Source: Streptomyces antarcticus
GTDB taxonomy: Bacteria > Actinomycetota > Actinomycetes > Streptomycetales > Streptomycetaceae
Length of the DNA stretch: 64,000 nucleotides
Direction of reading: 5' to 3'
Assembly: GCF_026627255.1 (NCBI RefSeq)
Contig: NZ_JAPNLM010000021.1
Location: 83,555-147,554 of the forward strand
Positions within the stretch are counted from its first letter, which is position 1. Each line of letters starts with the position of its first letter. The position numbers and the translations under genes are program-made. Below the pieces are notes generated by a model. That model did not search any database. It was not told the DNA's origin and saw only the letters and a program-made list of their open reading frames with translations. Shown piece by piece: positions 33,629-41,880 of the stretch.

Positions 33629-34649
33629 TTGATTCCCCTCGAACGCAGCGATCATGAGCCCAGGGCCCCATCGGCCGTGGCGTGTCCTGACCACCGGAAT
33701 CTCAGGCTGCGGGGCGCGGTTCCGGGCGGCCTGTTGTGGCGCCGATCTTGTCGAGCTCGTCCACGATGTCCGTCGACAACTAGGCGATGGCGCCGCGGAG
33801 CTGGCGGTTCAAGGACGAGGGCCGTGGTGGCGGACCCTGCGCCGATGCGATGGCCGCCACCATGCCGCGCTCTCGCCGGACCGGGTGATCCAGTGCAAGC
33901 GCCGCACGGGCATGGGGGTCCGTACGAAGGGCTCCAAGTCGTCGTGATGGAGGCTGTCGCGTTGCCCGGCGCGGGTTCGGCCGGCGGATCGTTTCTCCCG
34001 CGCCCGGCCGCTTGGTCGATCAGTTCGGTGATCCGGGCGGCGATGATGCCCCCGCCCCGTTTCCTGCGGCCGGCGGCCGTGCTCCGAGCGTGCTGCCTGC
34101 CTGCCTGCCTGCCTGCCCTGCTGTCTGCCTCGGCGGCATCGGCGAGGGCTTCGGCGGCGGCTTCCGCGCGGCCCGCCACGGAGATCACGGAGGGACTGGC
34201 CGGGCTGCCGGGCTGCCGGGGTGGGAACGGCCGGGGCGACGAGATCACCCGTACCTACCCGATCCGGTATCACGCGGCGGTGGCAGCGATCCCGACGATC
34301 GCCGACCGGTCCCGGCGGGACCAGCATCACGCGGACCTCGACCTCCGCATCGACAGCCCCCGCGCGTAGATCACGACCCACGACCCACGGCGCCGGATAC
34401 CGGCTCACCACGGCCGACCTCGACCCGGCGCACCGCATCGACGCGATCGTCGCCGCGCACCAGGCGCTCCCGCTCGACTGACCCCGGACGCACGAAAGCG
34501 TCCCTCCCGGCAGGGGCGCCGGGCTACTCGCCGACGCCTCGCGCATCTTCTGCTCGTCGAACCGCCCATTCTCGTCGGCCCAGCCGAGCCGCTCGACGGT
34601 CGCTCCGATGACGATGGGTTGGTGGCGAATTGGGGGTAGCGTCCTTGAC
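33629..34649. other. Degenerate stretch
   Basis: About 1 kb. Coding-like pieces are visible but disconnected: a minus-strand segment with ITTTWSPSYGPPCPCGAC near 33900 and a plus-strand segment with YRLTTADLDPAHRIDAIVAA ending at 34481. A CTGC tandem repeat lies at 34097-34115. I read it as eroded accessory DNA. Confidence 0.4.
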
Positions 34650-35411
34650 ATGGACTCTCGCACCACCGTTGAGCGCGCTCAACGCCTCAAGCAGCTGCAC
34701 GCCGAGCACAAGCCGCTGGTACTGCCGACCGTCTGGGACGTCTGGTCCGCGCGGACGGCAGCCCATGCCGGGTTCCCCGCGCTAACGATCGGCAGTCATC
34801 CACTCGCCGACTCACGGGGGGCCGATGACCACGAGGGGCAGTCCTTCGAGGAGGTACTCGCTGCCGTCAGGCCAATCATCGCGGCGGTCGACATCCCCGT
34901 GTCCGTGGACCTGGAGGCTGGGTACGGGCAGAAGCCCGCAGACCTCATCGCCGGACTCATCGAAGTCGGCGGCGTCGGTCTCAACATCGAGGACACCGTC
35001 CACTCGGACGGCGGCCGCGTGCGCAGCACGAAGGAGCACGCGCGCTACATCGCGGGCCTGCGCGCGGCGGCCGACGACGCGGGGATCCCGATCTGGGTCA
35101 ACGGGCGCACCGACCTCTTCCTGCATGCCGACGATGCCCCCAGCGTCCTCGACGAGGCAATCGAGCGGCTGCGGGCCATGGAGCAGGCTGGCGCCGACAG
35201 TGTCTACCCGGTGGCCATCCAGGACAACGACGACCTGCTGGCGGCGGTGATCGGAGCCGTCGCCATTCCCGTGAACTCCACAGCCCATCCCGTCAAGCAC
35301 GACCTCGAGCACTTCCGCCGCCTCGGCGTCGGCCGGCTCACCTACGGCCCGCTGCTGCAGCTCGCGACGACGGAAGCGATGAAGGACATGCTCGGGCCGT
35401 GGGCACCCTAG
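34650..35411 (+). CDS. Isocitrate lyase/phosphoenolpyruvate mutase family enzyme
   Basis: 253 aa TIM-barrel. Motifs: LPTVWDVWSARTAAHAGFPA (start of barrel), PVSVDLEAGYG (metal-binding Asp/Glu) and GLNIEDTVHSDGGR. Members cleave or form C-C or C-P bonds in 2-methylisocitrate, oxaloacetate or phosphonate chemistry. There is no ribosome site; TAGCGT lies 7 nt before ATG 34650, so a leaderless transcript is likely. No pathway partner nearby. Confidence 0.85.
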   Translation: MDSRTTVERAQRLKQLHAEHKPLVLPTVWDVWSARTAAHAGFPALTIGSHPLADSRGADDHEGQSFEEVLAAVRPIIAAVDIPVSVDLEAGYGQKPADLIAGLIEVGGVGLNIEDTVHSDGGRVRSTKEHARYIAGLRAAADDAGIPIWVNGRTDLFLHADDAPSVLDEAIERLRAMEQAGADSVYPVAIQDNDDLLAAVIGAVAIPVNSTAHPVKHDLEHFRRLGVGRLTYGPLLQLATTEAMKDMLGPWAP

Positions 35412-36155
35412 AAAGCTTCGCCGTACGGCACCTCTGACCGACGGAACTGCTGATCCGTACCGCAAGGGCAACCGAAACGGATCTCGCAAGCAACGGGGGT
35501 ATCGCCGTGAGCTGAGCAGCACTGGCATTGACTGCGATGTGGCCGGGGAAGACGTCGGCTGGGGGCTCACCCCCTGATGTCCGCGGGTACATCGCTGTCC
35601 TGCGGCTCCTCAGGTCGAGGGACAGCGCTGTGCCCGGGCCGCGTCCCTTCCCCGGCCTACGACTTCTCGCGCCGGCCCGCTCGGAAACGTCGTCGGACAA
35701 GTCGTAAAGGTCGCGGGAAAGGCCATAAACGTCGTGGGACAAGGCGGCTGCGCTCACCAGGGCCGCGCTCCTGGAGGGTCTGCCGGATCCGGACCCGTAC
35801 GGAATACGGGCGGCGCGGCCGTGCAGCCGCCGGTGCATGCGCGGGCTACGGCGCCGCGCTTGCCGCGCACCACGGAAATCGCGGCGCCAGGCCGGGTGGA
35901 CCCGGACATCGCGGAAGCGGCCGAGCGACAGACCGCCTCGGCCGGCTCAGGATCGAGGCTGTCTGGGAAAACCAGGAAGCCGCCCCGGGAACAGCCGGTC
36001 TGGTCGGCGCGGTTGCATCAACCGAGGGATCGGAGCCACGGGCGGGAGCACGGAGACCACAAGGTCGTCCGCCCCACCAGAACCCGCCCCCCCCGGATCG
36101 CGGTACGCCCGCCGCGCACTTGGACCAAGAAGTATTTCTGCAGGAGGATTGTTTC
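35412..36155. other. Gene-poor stretch
   Basis: About 740 nt. The most notable feature is an imperfect 21-nt-periodic repeat at 35690-35745 ('cgggaaaggccataaacgtcg' type). No coding frame is convincing. The right end holds the AGGAGG site of the deacetylase gene. Confidence 0.35.
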
Positions 36156-36989
36156 GTGACTGACCGGCCCTTGACGCTCATGGCAGTGCACGCCCACCCC
36201 GACGACGAGGCCACCGGCACCGGAGGGGTCCTCGCGCGGTACGCGGCGGAAGGCATTCGCACGGTTCTCGTGACGTGTACCGACGGCCGTTGCGGTGACG
36301 GTCCGGGGGGTGTCAAGCCGGGCGGTCCCGGGCACGATCCGGCGGCCGTCGCCTTGATGCGCCGTCAAGAACTTGAGGCGAGTTGTGACGTCCTGAAGAT
36401 CAGCGATCTGGAGATGCTGGACTATGCCGACTCCGGGATGATGGGCTGGTCGAGCAACGACGCCCCCGGATCCTTCTGGCAGACCCCCGTGGAGGAAGGC
36501 GCCGCCCGACTCGCGGAACTCATGCGGCACTACCGCCCCGATGTGGTCGTCACCTACGACGAGAACGGCTTCTACGGCCACCCCGACCACATCCAGGCCC
36601 ACCGGATCACGATGGCGGCGCTGGAGATGACCGCGCTGACACCGAAGGTGTACTGGACGACGATGCCCCGCTCCGGAATGCAGCGGTTCGGGGAGATCAT
36701 GCGCGAGTTTCACGGGGACATGCCGGAGCCGGATCCCGCAGAGGCGGCCGCGATGGCCGAGATCGGCCTCCCCGACGAAGAGATCACCACATGGGTGGAC
36801 ACCACCGCGTTCAGCGGTCAGAAGTTCGACGCGCTGGCCGCGCACGCCAGTCAGGGCGAGAACATCTTCTTCCTCAAGATGGGCAAGGAGAGGTTCGGCG
36901 AGTTGATGGGCATGGAGACCTTCGTACGTGTCAAGGACGCCACCGGCGCGGCCGTACCCGAGAACGACCTCTTCGCCGGACTGCGCTGA
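36156..36989 (+). CDS. PIG-L family zinc-dependent N-deacetylase (MshB/Mca-like)
   Basis: 277 aa from GTG 36156 with AGGAGG 7 nt upstream. AHPDDEATGTGG gives the zinc-binding His-Asp-Asp and YGHPDHIQAHR the third metal His. Length and layout fit the mycothiol deacetylase/mycothiol S-conjugate amidase group, so a role in mycothiol metabolism or detoxification is likely; which one is unclear. The 400 nt downstream (36990-37393) hold nothing recognisable. Confidence 0.85.
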   Translation: MTDRPLTLMAVHAHPDDEATGTGGVLARYAAEGIRTVLVTCTDGRCGDGPGGVKPGGPGHDPAAVALMRRQELEASCDVLKISDLEMLDYADSGMMGWSSNDAPGSFWQTPVEEGAARLAELMRHYRPDVVVTYDENGFYGHPDHIQAHRITMAALEMTALTPKVYWTTMPRSGMQRFGEIMREFHGDMPEPDPAEAAAMAEIGLPDEEITTWVDTTAFSGQKFDALAAHASQGENIFFLKMGKERFGELMGMETFVRVKDATGAAVPENDLFAGLR

Positions 36990-37393
36990 TCCGCACATCC
37001 GCCGACGTCCGGGAAAGCTCATCGGCCGCACGGCCCGATCGAGCGGGCCCGAGAGCCCTCGGCCGTCGGCGGCTCCCTGCGGGAGCGGTCGGCGGCTGTC
37101 ACTCCCGCCCTCGCCGGGCACGTGGCAGGCGTCGGCTTCGCCCGCCGCCCGGCCGACCGCGCGCCCCGACGCGCGTCGGCCTGGGAGACGAGGGCACGCC
37201 TGGAGCAGGCCCGCGTCGTGGCGGCCTCCAATGCTGCGGTGAACCGTACGGTCGTGCGCGCCCTGCGGGCGCTGCCTCCCGGCGCCGTGCCCGCACCGGC
37301 ACCGGCCGATGCCAGCGCCCCGGCACGGCAGTCCCGTCCGAGCTGATCCGGTACGGAGGCGTCGCCGGACCACTCACCTCGTAGCCTCCGGGT

Positions 37394-37942
37394 ATGACTG
37401 CTGACCCGTTCCAGTGCCACTGCGTCCTCTGCCATGACTACGGTGACCGGGACGACGCGGACCGCATGGATCTGACGATCATCGGGAATGTGAAGCGGCA
37501 CGGATGGCACGTCGTGATGGTTCCCGAAGACGACAGCGGGCCTGGATTCGCCTACACGATCGGCCTGGCGCACACTCACAGCGCGCCTGAGCTCGCCATG
37601 TTCGGACTTGAAATCCACGCCATGCACCGCATGCTCAACAGAATGGGAGAGAAGGCCGCCGCGGGCGCTGTACTGGCTGACGGCCAGAGACATCCTGACG
37701 TTGTCGGCGGTCGCCACGTCGCGCTCAGGCAGGTCGATCTCCGCTGGTACCGGACCTTCCTCCGACAGGCCATCGGGTTCTACCGGCGTCCTCCCTTCCC
37801 TGTGCTGCAAGTTGCGTGGCCTGCCGCGGATGACCGATTTCACTGGGACGAACAGGCTGAGGAGAGCCATCGGGAGTCACAGCCTCAGTTGTGGCTGCCA
37901 CCGAGTGAGCACCCTGCCGGGATGTGGACAACCGAACTCTGA
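37394..37942 (+). CDS. DUF4262 protein
   Basis: 182 aa. CHCVLCHDYG Cys cluster at 9-15, then GWHVVMVPEDDSGPGFAYTI and GLAHTHSAPELAMFGL, the core of DUF4262, and a C-terminal FPVLQVAWPAADDRFHWD. Function unknown; the family often sits near mobile or defence genes. Start at ATG 37394; converges on the AbiEii gene. Confidence 0.82.
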   Translation: MTADPFQCHCVLCHDYGDRDDADRMDLTIIGNVKRHGWHVVMVPEDDSGPGFAYTIGLAHTHSAPELAMFGLEIHAMHRMLNRMGEKAAAGAVLADGQRHPDVVGGRHVALRQVDLRWYRTFLRQAIGFYRRPPFPVLQVAWPAADDRFHWDEQAEESHRESQPQLWLPPSEHPAGMWTTEL

Positions 37943-38073
37943 CCCCGTGCCAACCAGCGACGAAGTACCAGGACATCTTCGCCGCGTTCGCCGCGTTCGC
38001 CGAGGGCGAGGCGGACTGTGTACCCGCGGCGCCCGTGTAGTGGTGCATACGTGGTGCGGTCTCCACGGGTTCG

Positions 38074-38739
38074 TCAGGCCTCAGGTTCGCTTTCGTGTAG
38101 CCGTCGGTCGAGGTCGTCGGCCCAGTGCCGGGCCCAGGCCCGGATTTCGGCGGTCTCCTCCGCAGTGAGGCCGTAGGCCGTGAACTCCTCGTCGTCGGTC
38201 CATAGGGCGCCGGCGAGGCGGTCGCGGAGGTCTTCGAGCCGGAACTCGTCGCGGCCGTGCCGCTCGCCCAGCCGTTCGAGTTCGCCGACGTCGCGGTGCC
38301 GGGAGGCGGCGTGGACGTCGATGAGGTCGCGTGCGACGCCGCGGTCAGCGAGAGCACGGACCTTGGTGCCGATGACGGAGTCGAAAGGCATGACCGGGCC
38401 GTACGCGGTCTGTGCCGGGGGCGTCCAGAAGTGCTCTTTGAGGACGTCTACCTCGCAGTCCTCGCCAGTGCCCGGGTCGGTGACCATGAGGCGGGCGGAG
38501 AGCGGGTCCACGCTGATCACCCGTACGCGCCAGCCCCGGGTGGCGAGTCCCCGTTCGAGACTGCCGACGATCTCGGGCATGGGGGCCGGGTTCTCGGTGG
38601 CGACGTCGAGGTCCTGACTGAGGCGGTCGACGAGGCCGTGCGCCTGGACGGCGTACCCGCCGGTAATCACCAGGGGGTAGGGGGCGCCGACGTCCATGAC
38701 GGCCGCGAGGAGCCGGCGGTGCAGGTCGGAGAGGTTCAC
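38074..38739 (-). CDS. AbiEii-type nucleotidyltransferase (toxin-like)
   Basis: 221 aa. Pol-beta-like nucleotidyltransferase: LVITGGYAVQAHG (GG motif), RLSQDLDVAT (D-x-D) and EVDVLKEHF for the third carboxylate, as in AbiEii/MenT toxins that modify tRNA 3' ends. Its ATG overlaps the stop of the upstream gene (38736), so the pair is translationally coupled like AbiE antitoxin-toxin operons. No winged-helix AbiEi antitoxin is recognisable, so whether it is a toxin here is inference. Confidence 0.78.
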   Translation of the reverse strand: MNLSDLHRRLLAAVMDVGAPYPLVITGGYAVQAHGLVDRLSQDLDVATENPAPMPEIVGSLERGLATRGWRVRVISVDPLSARLMVTDPGTGEDCEVDVLKEHFWTPPAQTAYGPVMPFDSVIGTKVRALADRGVARDLIDVHAASRHRDVGELERLGERHGRDEFRLEDLRDRLAGALWTDDEEFTAYGLTAEETAEIRAWARHWADDLDRRLHESEPEA

Positions 38740-39101
38740 GCGGCGGGGGATTCCTCAGCGGTGAGCTCGGGGAAGGCTTCCTCCCAGGCCTGGCGCAGGT
38801 GCCGGGGGACCAGCGTGCGCAGGACGGGCCACTGAGTGATCAGGAGGTCGCGGTTGAGGAGGTGGACCAGGTCCTCGTGCTGGCCTTCGGCGAGGACGGT
38901 GCGGTACATGCCCATCCGCAGCCGGGGGCGGTCGAGGTCGTAGGCGCGCAGCCCGGACCAGGCCACGTGCAGCGGGAGGTGGACCACTCCGTGGTCGGGG
39001 CCCGTGAGCTTCTCGAGAGAAGCGGGCAGGCGGCCGGCATACCGGGCGTACAGCACCTCGGCCGCGGACGGTGCGGAGGAGGCGGGGGAGACCGTGACCA
39101 T
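38736..39101 (-). CDS. Partner of the AbiEii-type protein (putative antitoxin)
   Basis: 121 aa from ATG 39101. A GATAAT -10-like box lies 7 nt upstream, suggesting a leaderless mRNA; the ATG at 39110 is alternative. Sequence: VHLPLHVAWSGLRAYDLDRP, YRTVLAEGQHEDLVHLLNRD and a helical end. Not AbiEi-like. Translational coupling (4-bp overlap) and conservation of this layout suggest it controls or assists the nucleotidyltransferase. Confidence 0.68.
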   Translation of the reverse strand: MVTVSPASSAPSAAEVLYARYAGRLPASLEKLTGPDHGVVHLPLHVAWSGLRAYDLDRPRLRMGMYRTVLAEGQHEDLVHLLNRDLLITQWPVLRTLVPRHLRQAWEEAFPELTAEESPAA

Positions 39102-39353
39102 GCGCCCCATTATCCTGTGTCCCGTCCGCCACGGGTAGCGCAACCGCGCCACGAGCAGTGGTCGAGGAGCTGGTCAGCTCCCTCACCAGCCGCCGGGACA
39201 GCCGTCCCCCTGGGGGACGCTCGTCGGCGGGCCGCACCGGATGCCCGGGAACCACCCCCTCATCAGCCGTCTGCGGCATGGCGAGTGCGTCCCGCCCGCC
39301 GGGCAGCTACCCACCGGGGAGAAGGCCATGCCGGGTACCCACTTCGCCGCCAC

Positions 39354-39531
39354 GAGGCGGGCCTGCACGACCGCTCCAGCCGGCCTGCCAGGACCCCGCA
39401 CCGGACATCCGCCGAGGTGGAGGCACAGGTCTGCCGTCGCAGCGGGACCGCAAGCTCGGACCCGCGCGTATCGGTCCGGTTCTGGGCCTGCCCGCCTCGA
39501 CGGTGCACCGCATCCTGACCGGACACGGGAG
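39354..39531 (+). pseudogene. IS481-type transposase remnant
   Basis: GLHDRSSRPARTPHRTSAEV in one frame and RDRKLGPARIGPVLGLPAST plus VHRILTGHG in the next are the helix-turn-helix region of IS481 transposases, joined by a frameshift near 39435. The DDE domain is absent. Confidence 0.7.
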
Positions 39532-39690
39532 CCGCCCAGCAGCTCACTTCGCCCCCGGCGACGACCGCGCCCTCGCGATCGAAGCGGTCACCGACCGGGC
39601 CCGTGCCTGCTACGGCCCCGGAACCCTCCGCCCCGCCACCAGCGGCAACCGCTCGCGAAAAGCCACCGGACCGTAGAGCCGGGGCGCAGC

Positions 39691-39810
39691 GCTCTGCGCA
39701 CCCCAGCAGACCGCGCCGCCGAGGTGTGCGGGCTCGACGAGAAGACCGCCTTGCGATACGCGGACTCGGCCCGGCGCCTCCTGGAAACCAGTGCCGCATC
39801 GTGGAACCTC
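39691..39810 (+). pseudogene. Integrase C-terminal remnant
   Basis: ADRAAEVCGLDEKTALRYAD followed by SARRLLET matches the tail of actinobacterial phage-type integrases of the 'VFGxDEKTAxRYADxAR' kind. Only the last 40 residues remain. It is directly followed by the gene at 39827. Confidence 0.5.
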
Positions 39811-39826
39811 GTGACAGCATCGACGG

Positions 39827-40291
39827 ATGATCAACGCTCAGGACCTGGTCGGCAGACACCTTCTGAAGGTGACGACCTCCTGGCATCACTACCAGGAGAA
39901 CGAGCCCTCCCTCCTGCACATGTGGCTGTACATGGACGGCCTCGGCCCCATCCGGTTCCACACACCGGGCGACGGGCTGTTCCTTGAGATCGACCAGCCT
40001 CACGGCCCCTACGACATGGACGAATACGGCCACACCACAGTCGAGGACGACCTGCCCGGTTTTCCCATGACCCGGTTCGCCGGCCAGCGGATCCTCTCCG
40101 TCCGGGAGATCCGCTACGAGCACGGCAACTACGACTTCGCCGTCGGCATCACCGTCCGGTTTCCCGACGGCACCATCCGCATCCTCAACCTCGCGGACGA
40201 GATCGTCCTGGCCCATGACCGGCACCTGGGTCCGCTTGAGGAGCATCTCCACGAGGCGACGACGCCCACAAGCCAGGACTCCTCGCAGTGA
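39827..40291 (+). CDS. Hypothetical protein, intact, ~150 aa
   Basis: 154 aa, acidic, beta-rich: LLKVTTSWHHYQENEPSLLH, GDGLFLEIDQPHGPYDMDEY and YDFAVGITVRFPDGTIRILN. No known domain. No ribosome site before ATG 39827, so it may be leaderless. It sits among dead mobile genes yet has no damage. Confidence 0.65.
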   Translation: MINAQDLVGRHLLKVTTSWHHYQENEPSLLHMWLYMDGLGPIRFHTPGDGLFLEIDQPHGPYDMDEYGHTTVEDDLPGFPMTRFAGQRILSVREIRYEHGNYDFAVGITVRFPDGTIRILNLADEIVLAHDRHLGPLEEHLHEATTPTSQDSSQ

Positions 40292-40498
40292 GTCCGCACG
40301 GACTCGGGGGTCGATCCCCGCAGAGCACAGCATCCGACCCGCAGATAACCGCAGATACCCGCAGGTGCCCGCTCAAAAACCTTCAGTTCCCTGAACCCAC
40401 GGGCTCTCCGACCTCGGGAATGGTAGGGCCGCATGTTGAGGTGCCGCGTATTCCCGCTTGACCGTGGTGTGTTCGAGCCACTTCTGGAGGGGTCACCG

Positions 40499-40681
40499 GT
40501 GGACATGGTCGCGATCATGGAGACGCTGGCTGAACAGGGCACAACTGTGCTGTTCAAGGCTGATGCTGCGGAGAGGCGGAAGCTCTGGACGTTTGTGGCC
40601 AGTGGCGCCCCATTGCGTGACGACGTCCTCGTGCGTACCGATGCTGCGTCGGCGGAGCAGTGCCCAAGGCTTCTCCCGTAA
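40499..40681 (+). pseudogene. Truncated small actinobacterial protein at an IS border
   Basis: GTG 40499 behind GGAGG gives 60 codons: MVAIMETLAEQGTTVLFKAD, KLWTFVASGAPLRDDVLVRT. Relatives continue for about 30 more residues after the 'RTDAxxAExC' motif. Here the frame ends a few codons later, just before the dead transposase at 40720, suggesting that the insertion removed the C-terminus. Confidence 0.55.
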
Positions 40682-40719
40682 CTGCTGGTCACGGGTGAGC
40701 TGATCTTGGTGTGGGTGGT

Positions 40720-41340
40720 GTGATCACGGCGTCGTAGCCGTCTTGGATAGCCCCGTTCAGCGGGCCGAACCCGCGCTGCTTCGGGAAGCTGGTGGCTGTG
40801 CTGCGACGTGAGGGTGCGGATGCGGTCCGCAAGGGCCGGCCGTGGAGCCTTCCGCTGCAGGACCGGGCACTGCTGGTCGCGGCGTACTGGCGCACCAACC
40901 TGACGATGCGCCAACTCGCCCCCTTGTTCGGGGTGTCCAAGTCGGTCGCGGACGGCATCATCGACCACTTCGGGCCGATGCTCACGCTCCAGCCCCGCAA
41001 ACGGTTCGCCGAGGACGCCGTGCTCATCGTTGACGGCACCTGGCCCCGACCCGCGACCACACCATCGCCGCACAGTCGAAGAACTACCGGTACTCCACCA
41101 TCCAGCAGGTCGTCATCGACGCCGACACCCGCATGGTCGTCGCGGTGGGCAGACTGCTTGCCGGAATCCGTAACGACTGCAAGGCCTGGGAGGATTCCGG
41201 CGCCAAGGCCGCCATCAGCAAGACCCTCACCGTCGCTGACGCCGGCTACCCCGGGCACCGGACTCGTCATGCCACACCGCCGGCGCAAAGGCGAAGAACC
41301 GATTGGCCGCCCGGTGCCCCGCGTCAACTCGCCCACCAAT
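40720..41340 (+). pseudogene. Dead IS5-type transposase
   Basis: GTG 40720 is followed by a TAG at codon 6. Further on, RREGADAVRKGRPWSLPLQD, YWRTNLTMRQLAPLFGVSKS and VLIVDGT (first Asp) are in frame, then a shift near 41045, a readable RNDCKAWEDSGAKAAISKTL, a one-base insertion at 41254, and truncation after MPHRRRKGEE. The C-terminal third and right end are gone. Confidence 0.8.
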
Positions 41341-41487
41341 TGGGATGCGCGCGACAAGAGCGCTTGGTAAGGACACGCCGGCGCGGCGCGCGCGGTCGCT
41401 GACTTCGTAGCGGTGGGCGATCTCGGTGCGGTGGCGCGGGCACGGAGTCGTGCCCGCTGTCGATCTCCGCCTACTCGCCGGACGTTC

Positions 41488-41682
41488 TCACTTCCGGCGA
41501 CCGCACAGTGCGCGAGTGATCTCGGCGACGGAGCGGAGAATCGCGGCTCGGTCCTGGGCCGGGGCACTCTGCAAGGACTGACGGACGATCACCACGACCG
41601 TTGCCGCGGTCACGGTGGTGGTCAGCACCACGACGATCCCCTGCGTGGCCAGCAGGACGAACAAAACGTGGAACGTACTCAT
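41488..41682 (-). CDS. Small single-pass membrane protein
   Basis: 64 aa from ATG 41682 with GGAG 6 nt upstream (a second ATG directly precedes it). One long hydrophobic helix (FHVLFVLLATQGIVVVLTTT, VTAATVVVIV) then an amphipathic tail RQSLQSAPAQDRAAILRSVA. Divergent from the NTPase gene at 41881, across a 198-nt shared region; a functional link is possible but unproven. Confidence 0.6.
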   Translation of the reverse strand: MSTFHVLFVLLATQGIVVVLTTTVTAATVVVIVRQSLQSAPAQDRAAILRSVAEITRALCGRRK

Positions 41683-41880
41683 CATTGACTCCGATGGATG
41701 CGTTGTGGGGAGCGGGACAACCCCCATCACGTCCGTCCACCGGTGTGTCCATCGACTGCCCCGCCCCGGACTGGACAGGCGGTGTTCCGGACGGCGGTTG
41801 GCGGGCCTACGCTGACAGCCATCCGACGCGTTCGTTGTGGACGCGCTGGACGGCTGTCGAAGGGACGGGCCGGTAGCCCC

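Noticed and set aside
35338..35838. Minus-strand frame with Asp-Val-Tyr-Gly-Leu-type heptads
   Set aside because: The heptads come from a short nucleotide repeat; the rest of the frame has no coding character.
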